Shown here one piece after another: positions 62,285 to 64,000 of a DNA stretch of 64,000 nucleotides. How positions within the stretch are numbered: position 1 is the first letter of the stretch; every line of letters begins with the position of its first letter. The stretch lies in assembly GCA_038496675.1 (NCBI GenBank), contig CM076671.1, positions 7,533,814-7,597,813 on the forward strand. Reading direction: 5' to 3'. A model generated the notes under the pieces. It searched no databases. It saw only the letters and a list, made by a program, of their open reading frames with translations, and was not told where the DNA came from. Made by a program: the position numbers and the translations under genes. Source of the DNA: Rachycentron canadum. Its lineage: Eukaryota > Chordata > Actinopteri > Carangiformes > Rachycentridae.

Positions 62285-62366
62285 AAGACTCGGCACAGGA
62301 ACGGCGTCTCCTCGGTGGCTCCGTGGAACGTCTCTCCTCCTCTCGACTGGACTGATGCAGCATCTG
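62285..62366 (-). other. exon-like GC-rich segment on the minus strand
   Basis: Read on the minus strand, this 82-bp CG-rich island follows a TTGT-rich tract ending in catacag. It stays open in at least two frames and ends at TTCGAT|GTAAGA, a good donor. One frame gives GGETFHGATEETPFLCRVFD. A minus-strand AATAAA lies at 62132-62137. I do not recognise the product. Confidence 0.25.
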
Positions 62367-62734
62367 TATGAACATACAACAAAGTTGAGCATCAAAAAGT
62401 GAACAATTGTGAACATATGTAGAATTTAAAGCAGGTACTAAAACTTGAAAGTGAAATATGACATAATGGGTGAATAATCTGAATTTTGTCCAGTCAATTA
62501 TGATGTTTGACTAAAATATAGAAAATATTTTTGATACAGTGACATAAGAAATAACTACATCAACAATATAGACTATAGAATAATCCATTTTATATCAGAG
62601 AGGTAATTCTGGTACACATGGGTGGTAACTTTAAATTAAAACAGTGACCCCTTGTGCCATATGTGTATGTATGCGTTTCTCTCCCATTTCAGCCTAACTC
62701 ATGGTGCACTTATTAAAAAGTGAAAACTGAAGCA

Positions 62735-64000
62735 AAATTACCACAGAGAGATGCAAAACCACCTCAAACAGAAGCAAAAAGACTACAAAAAGATGCAAAA
62801 CCACCTCAAAAAGAAGCAAAATGACTACAAAAAGATACAAAACCACCTCAAACAGATGCAAAAAGACTACCAAAAGATACAAAACCACCTCAAAAAGATA
62901 CAAAACCATCTCAAACAGAAGCAAAAAGACTACAAAAAGATACAAAACCACCTCATAAAGATGCAAAACCACCTCAAACAGATGCAAAAAGACTACAAAA
63001 AGATGCAAAACCACCTCAAAAAGATACAAAACCATCTCAAACAGAAGCAAAAAGACTGCAAAAAGATACAAAACCACCTCAAACAGAAGCAAAAAGACTA
63101 CAAAAAGATACAAAACCACCTCAAAAAGATACAAAACCACCTCAAACAGAAGCAAAAAGACAACAAAAAGATACAAAACCACTTAAAAAAGAAGCAAAAA
63201 GACTACAAAGAGTTGCAAAACCACCAGAGATGTATAACCACAAACAGCAAAGTAACTACAGATGCAAAATGAACTACAAAGACGTGCAAAATGGCAATGA
63301 AGAGACCACAAACAGACAGTAAATTACCACAGAGACACAAAACGACCACAACCAGAGGAAAATTATCTACAAATAGATGCATATTCCACTAAGAGATGCA
63401 GAATGACGACAGAGAAGAGGCAAAGTGACGACAAAGACAAGGCAAAGACATCCACAAATGGATGCAAATTCTCGACAGATCTACAAAGTCAGCACAAGAA
63501 GAGGCAAACAACAAGAAATGGATGCAAATAAACTTTGTGATGACAAATAAATGGGCAAAACCACAAACAGAAGTGAAATGATTACAAGCAAATGCATGTT
63601 CCACGAAGAGACGCAAACTGTGACAACAAAGAGATGCAAACGACAAAACAGTGCAAAGTGCAAAACAACAACAAAGACAAGTGCAAAAGGACAACAAACG
63701 CAAGAAAAACGGCAACAGAGGTGCACAGCAACCACAGAGAGACGCACAACAACGAGAAACAGATCCAAATAACCTACAAAGACACACAAGATGACTACGA
63801 ATACATACACATTCAACTAAGAGATGCAAAATGACAACAGATATGCAAAACAACTACAAGCAGAGGAAAAGTAACTACGAAGATACGCAAAATGGCAAGA
63901 AACAGGCGCAAAACAACCATGAAAACACACAAAACCACCACAAACGGATGTCAATTGACTACCAAGAGATGCATGGCAACCATGAAGAGACGCTAAATAT
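62735..64000 (+). repeat. minisatellite, 21-bp unit, running off the window edge
   Basis: The sequence consists of 21-bp units such as AGATACAAAACCACCTCAAA and AGAAGCAAAAAGACTACAAA, nearly regular to about 63230 and increasingly diverged afterwards. Because 21 is divisible by 3, long frames stay open on both strands (62751-63272 plus, 62694-63182 minus), but they are only the repeat translated. Confidence 0.92.

Noticed and set aside
62694..63182. 162-residue hydrophobic minus-strand ORF as a membrane protein
   Set aside because: It is the opposite strand of the same minisatellite; length divisible by three keeps it open.
62751..63272. 173-residue Lys/Gln-rich ORF as a protein gene
   Set aside because: It is the direct translation of a 21-bp minisatellite and has no non-repeat part.

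Overview
The window is vertebrate nuclear DNA, most likely from a percomorph-type teleost fish. It has GT-AG introns, many of them only 75-150 bp, abundant dinucleotide microsatellites and fish-type interspersed repeats. It carries two neuronal genes on the + strand whose order, MAP2 then UNC80, is the same as on human chromosome 2q34. Gene identities were made by reading spliced exons against remembered mammalian MAP2 and UNC80 proteins; no search was run. Two assembly gaps (16469-16850 and 36826-37197) and a probable sequencing-adapter remnant beside the first mark this as a draft assembly.

Layout. From the left edge to about 14.65 kb lies the 3' two thirds of map2 (the N-terminus is off the left edge). 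It has a 2.8 kb projection-domain exon, several small exons including an 18-nt microexon, a proline-rich/first-repeat exon, four further tubulin-binding repeat exons and a C-terminal exon ending at 13549, followed by about 1.1 kb of 3' UTR. A 2.3 kb intergenic stretch follows, with one orphan exon-like ORF and a CpG-rich probable promoter. unc80 then runs from 16958 to 56990. I could chain 64 exons with compatible phases into one open frame of about 3396 codons, plus two in-phase candidate microexons and an in-phase alternative donor. Its 3' UTR reaches about 59.45 kb.

The last 4.5 kb holds no recognised protein gene. It contains a diverged tandem array (59.6-62.0 kb, about 140-bp period) of units that look like tRNA-type RNA polymerase III promoters (A-box and B-box motifs), then an AT-rich inverted repeat, a small GC-rich segment with exon-like signals on the minus strand, and a 21-bp-unit minisatellite running off the right edge.

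How the genes relate. map2 encodes a dendritic microtubule-stabilising protein. unc80 encodes the giant scaffold of the NALCN sodium-leak channel complex. Both act in neurons, and both show small in-frame exons of the kind regulated in neurons. The most unusual signals are the tRNA-like array, five tubulin-binding repeat exons in map2 (two of R2 type), and the candidate microexons.
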